Assembly: GCF_001279775.1 (NCBI RefSeq)
Contig: NZ_LGDG01000030.1
Coordinates: forward strand, 1 to 16,582
Source: Streptomyces sp. MMG1533
GTDB taxonomy: Bacteria; Actinomycetota; Actinomycetes; Streptomycetales; Streptomycetaceae
Length of the DNA stretch: 16,582 nucleotides
Direction of reading: 5' to 3'
Shown here: positions 15,407-16,582 of the stretch, piece after piece
Position numbering within the stretch: the stretch's first letter is position 1
Layout: every line of letters starts with the position of its first letter
Translations under genes and position numbers: made by a program
The notes under the pieces: model-generated
Seen by the model: the letters and a program-made list of their open reading frames with translations, nothing else
Told to the model about the DNA's origin: nothing
The model's database searches: none

Positions 15407-15841
15407 CTAATCGGTGCGAGTCTCCCGACCCTTTCCTACGCACAGCGCCCAGATGACGAAAGCATCCACGGCGATCAGCACGATGGCCCAGACGGGTTGG
15501 TACGGAAGCCACATGAAGTTGGCGATCATCGCCAGACCGGCCAAGGCGATTCCGACCATCCGGGCCCACACTTCTCCGCGGAACACAGCGGCGCCCGCGA
15601 GGACCACCAGGACGCCGAGGACGAGGTGGATCCAGCCCCAACTCGTCAGGTTGAAGTTGTAGACGTAGTTGCGGGTGGCGACGAAGACGTCGTCTTCGGC
15701 AATGGCGGCAATTCCTTGGAATATCGCCATCAACCCACCGAAGATCATCATGACCCCGGCGAAGCCGGTCCAGCCGGCCACCCACGCCCCTTCGCCGCTA
15801 CTCCTTGCTCCGCGTCCGTGGTGCATTCCAGTCGTCGTCAT
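15407..15841 (-). CDS. DUF7144 family small membrane protein
   Basis: This 144-residue protein has four predicted transmembrane helices (about 24-46, 69-87, 93-111, 117-135) and a short basic C-terminal tail. WVAGWTGFAGVMMIFGGLMAIFQGI near the start, YNFNLTSWGWIHLVLGVLVVLAG in the middle and ANFMWLPYQPVWAIVLIAVDAFVIWAL near the end are the pattern of the actinobacterial DUF7144 family. The ATG at 15841 has GGGAGGAG seven bases upstream; the longer open frame has no support. It lies upstream of gdh in the same orientation with 172 bases between, so it probably has its own promoter. It is divergent from the SHOCT gene. Function is unknown; the family is common in streptomycetes. Confidence 0.87.
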   Translation of the reverse strand: MTTTGMHHGRGARSSGEGAWVAGWTGFAGVMMIFGGLMAIFQGIAAIAEDDVFVATRNYVYNFNLTSWGWIHLVLGVLVVLAGAAVFRGEVWARMVGIALAGLAMIANFMWLPYQPVWAIVLIAVDAFVIWALCVGKGRETRTD

Positions 15842-15987
15842 TTCGGGCTCCTCCCACTCAGACTTCGCCACTGTGGCGTTGCCGCGGCCGACGGCCCACA
15901 TATCAGCTTGGCATGAGAATCGCAGACCGGCAGAACACCGGCATTTACGCAAGGAGGCGCCGAGGCCGAGGTGCGAGGAAATTCGTA

Positions 15988-16001
15988 CGGTGATGCAATG
16001 G
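15988..16001 (+). promoter_or_regulatory. Shared upstream element CGGTGATGCAATGG, copy 2
   Basis: This is identical to 10614-10627, here 81 bases before the SHOCT start and 146 bases behind the DUF7144 start on the other strand. Both copies have the same orientation relative to a small actinobacterial gene. That supports a common regulator of the DUF6325 and SHOCT genes. The call rests on sequence identity only. Confidence 0.5.
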
Positions 16002-16082
16002 AAGGGTCCGGTGCGCCCGATGTCGCGCGGCGACCGGGGAGCCGTTTGTTTTCGCATGCCTCCTGCGAGAAGGGAACCCGCC

Positions 16083-16367
16083 GTGCCAGGTCTCCTCCGC
16101 GGGGTCGCCCGCACCGCCGTAGTGGCCGGTACAGCGACCGCCGTGTCGAACCGTGTGTCCCGCCGCCAGCAGGGGCGATGGGCCCAGCAGGAATATCAGG
16201 AGGCCCCGCCGCAGCCTGCGGCATCCGCCACGCCGCCTCCCGCCCCGCCGACCGTCGACATGACCAGCAAGATCGATCAGCTGAAGCAACTCGGGGAGCT
16301 CAAGGCCCAGGGCGTCCTCACCGAGGCCGAGTTCGAGGACCAGAAGAGCAGGATCCTCGGCTCCTGA
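16083..16367 (+). CDS. SHOCT domain-containing protein
   Basis: This small protein of 94 residues has a short hydrophobic N-terminal segment (LLRGVARTAVVAGTATAVSN, about 4-23), then a Gln/Ala/Pro-rich linker (about 30-58). It ends in a SHOCT domain: IDQLKQLGELKAQGVLTEAEFEDQKSRIL (64-92). SHOCT motifs are short two-helix modules at the ends of otherwise diverse proteins, thought to mediate oligomerisation. The GTG at 16083 is chosen because GAAGGGA lies about eight bases upstream and the protein begins as in relatives (PGLLRGVARTAVVAG). It is followed by a strong terminator. Function is unknown. It shares an upstream 14-mer with the DUF6325 gene, which suggests the two act together. Confidence 0.9.
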   Translation: MPGLLRGVARTAVVAGTATAVSNRVSRRQQGRWAQQEYQEAPPQPAASATPPPAPPTVDMTSKIDQLKQLGELKAQGVLTEAEFEDQKSRILGS

Positions 16368-16387
16368 GGGATTCCGAACAGGGACAT

Positions 16388-16437
16388 CGACGCCGAACCG
16401 ACTGCGGGCTCGCGGGCCCGGAGTCGGTTCGGCGTCG
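16388..16437 (+). terminator. Strong stem-loop terminator after the SHOCT gene
   Basis: The arms CGACGCCGAACCGACT (16388-16403) and AGTCGGTTCGGCGTCG (16422-16437) pair perfectly over 16 bp. Within the 18-base loop, CGGGC (16405-16409) and GCCCG (16416-16420) can extend the stem after one mismatch. It starts 20 bases past the stop. No T-run follows, as is usual for streptomycete terminators. It could also act on transcripts arriving from the IS side. Confidence 0.85.
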
Positions 16438-16442
16438 GTGGA

Positions 16443-16487
16443 GCGGCTTCGCCGGTACTAGCGGGCGGCTTCGCCGGTAGGTACTAG
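16443..16487. repeat. Two direct repeats beside the IS630-type gene end
   Basis: GCGGCTTCGCCGGTA occurs at 16443-16457 and again at 16465-16479. GGTACTAG occurs at 16454-16461 and 16480-16487. Each 15-mer contains a small inverted repeat, CGGC-TTC-GCCG. The second GGTACTAG overlaps the transposase stop codon. The repeats probably mark the end of the insertion sequence and may include its terminal inverted repeat, but the other end is outside the window, so this cannot be confirmed. Confidence 0.5.
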
Positions 16488-16582
16488 TCTTCTGAGTCGG
16501 GAATTCTGTTCAGATAACTGGCGAGGCGTTCGAGGATCTCGTCTGCGGTCTTCGTCCAGACGTAGGGCTTCGGGTCGGTGTT
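16484..16582 (-). CDS. IS630 family transposase, C-terminal end (cut by window edge)
   Basis: The last 32 codons of a minus-strand gene read NTDPKPYVWTKTADEILERL and continue ASYLNRIPDSED before a TAG at 16484-16486. KPYVWTKTADEIL is the characteristic C-terminal segment of IS630 family DDE transposases, in which K-P-F/Y-x-W-T-K follows the last catalytic acidic residue. The rest of the gene lies beyond position 16582, so intactness cannot be judged. The element sits directly beyond the SHOCT terminator and the direct repeats, so it marks the right-hand boundary of this region. Confidence 0.85.
   Translation of the reverse strand, partial: NTDPKPYVWTKTADEILERLASYLNRIPDSED

Overview
The window is GC-rich throughout, with strong G/C bias at third codon positions, GTG and TTG starts, purine-rich Shine-Dalgarno sites, and several protein families that I associate with streptomycetes (DUF6325, DUF7144, short SHOCT proteins, a ClC channel with GPEAP). 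It looks like chromosomal DNA from Streptomyces or a close relative. No rRNA, tRNA, CRISPR array or prophage is visible. The right edge runs into the 3' end of an IS630-type transposase gene, so the window borders a mobile element.

Layout, left to right. Positions 124-1437 (+) encode a ClC chloride channel or transporter. It converges on, and overlaps by 50 bases, a tight minus-strand operon (6220 down to 1388): a GMC flavin oxidoreductase, a DUF2252 protein and a GH15 trehalase/glucoamylase-like hydrolase. Next come a YihY/BrkB membrane protein (6322-7215, -), about 600 bases with no convincing gene, and a metal-dependent cyclase-family enzyme (7814-8746, -). A decayed DUF389 membrane protein gene follows (about 8789-9168, +), then an unrecognised multi-spanning membrane protein (9152-10525, -) and, divergently, a DUF6325 protein (10679-11131, +).

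Positions 11313-15234 (-) form a second operon: gdh (glucose 1-dehydrogenase), cydA, cydB, gntK (gluconokinase). The last three genes are joined by 4-base stop/start overlaps. A DUF7144 membrane protein (-) and a SHOCT-domain protein (+) then diverge from a shared region. A perfect 16-bp stem terminator and the IS630 end close the window.

How it may work together (inference). gdh and gntK together oxidise glucose to gluconate and phosphorylate it to 6-phosphogluconate. This bypasses hexokinase and glucose-6-phosphate dehydrogenase and yields NAD(P)H. Cytochrome bd, made from the same transcript, is the high-affinity quinol oxidase that could consume the resulting electrons under low oxygen or respiratory stress. 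The GH15 enzyme could supply glucose from trehalose or an alpha-glucan. The small DUF6325 and SHOCT genes lie 5 kb apart but share an identical 14-base upstream element, which suggests they are co-regulated. The most interesting points are the gdh-cydAB-gntK operon, the GMC-DUF2252-GH15 operon with a DUF2252 protein whose kinase-like motifs occur in permuted order, and the shared 14-mer.
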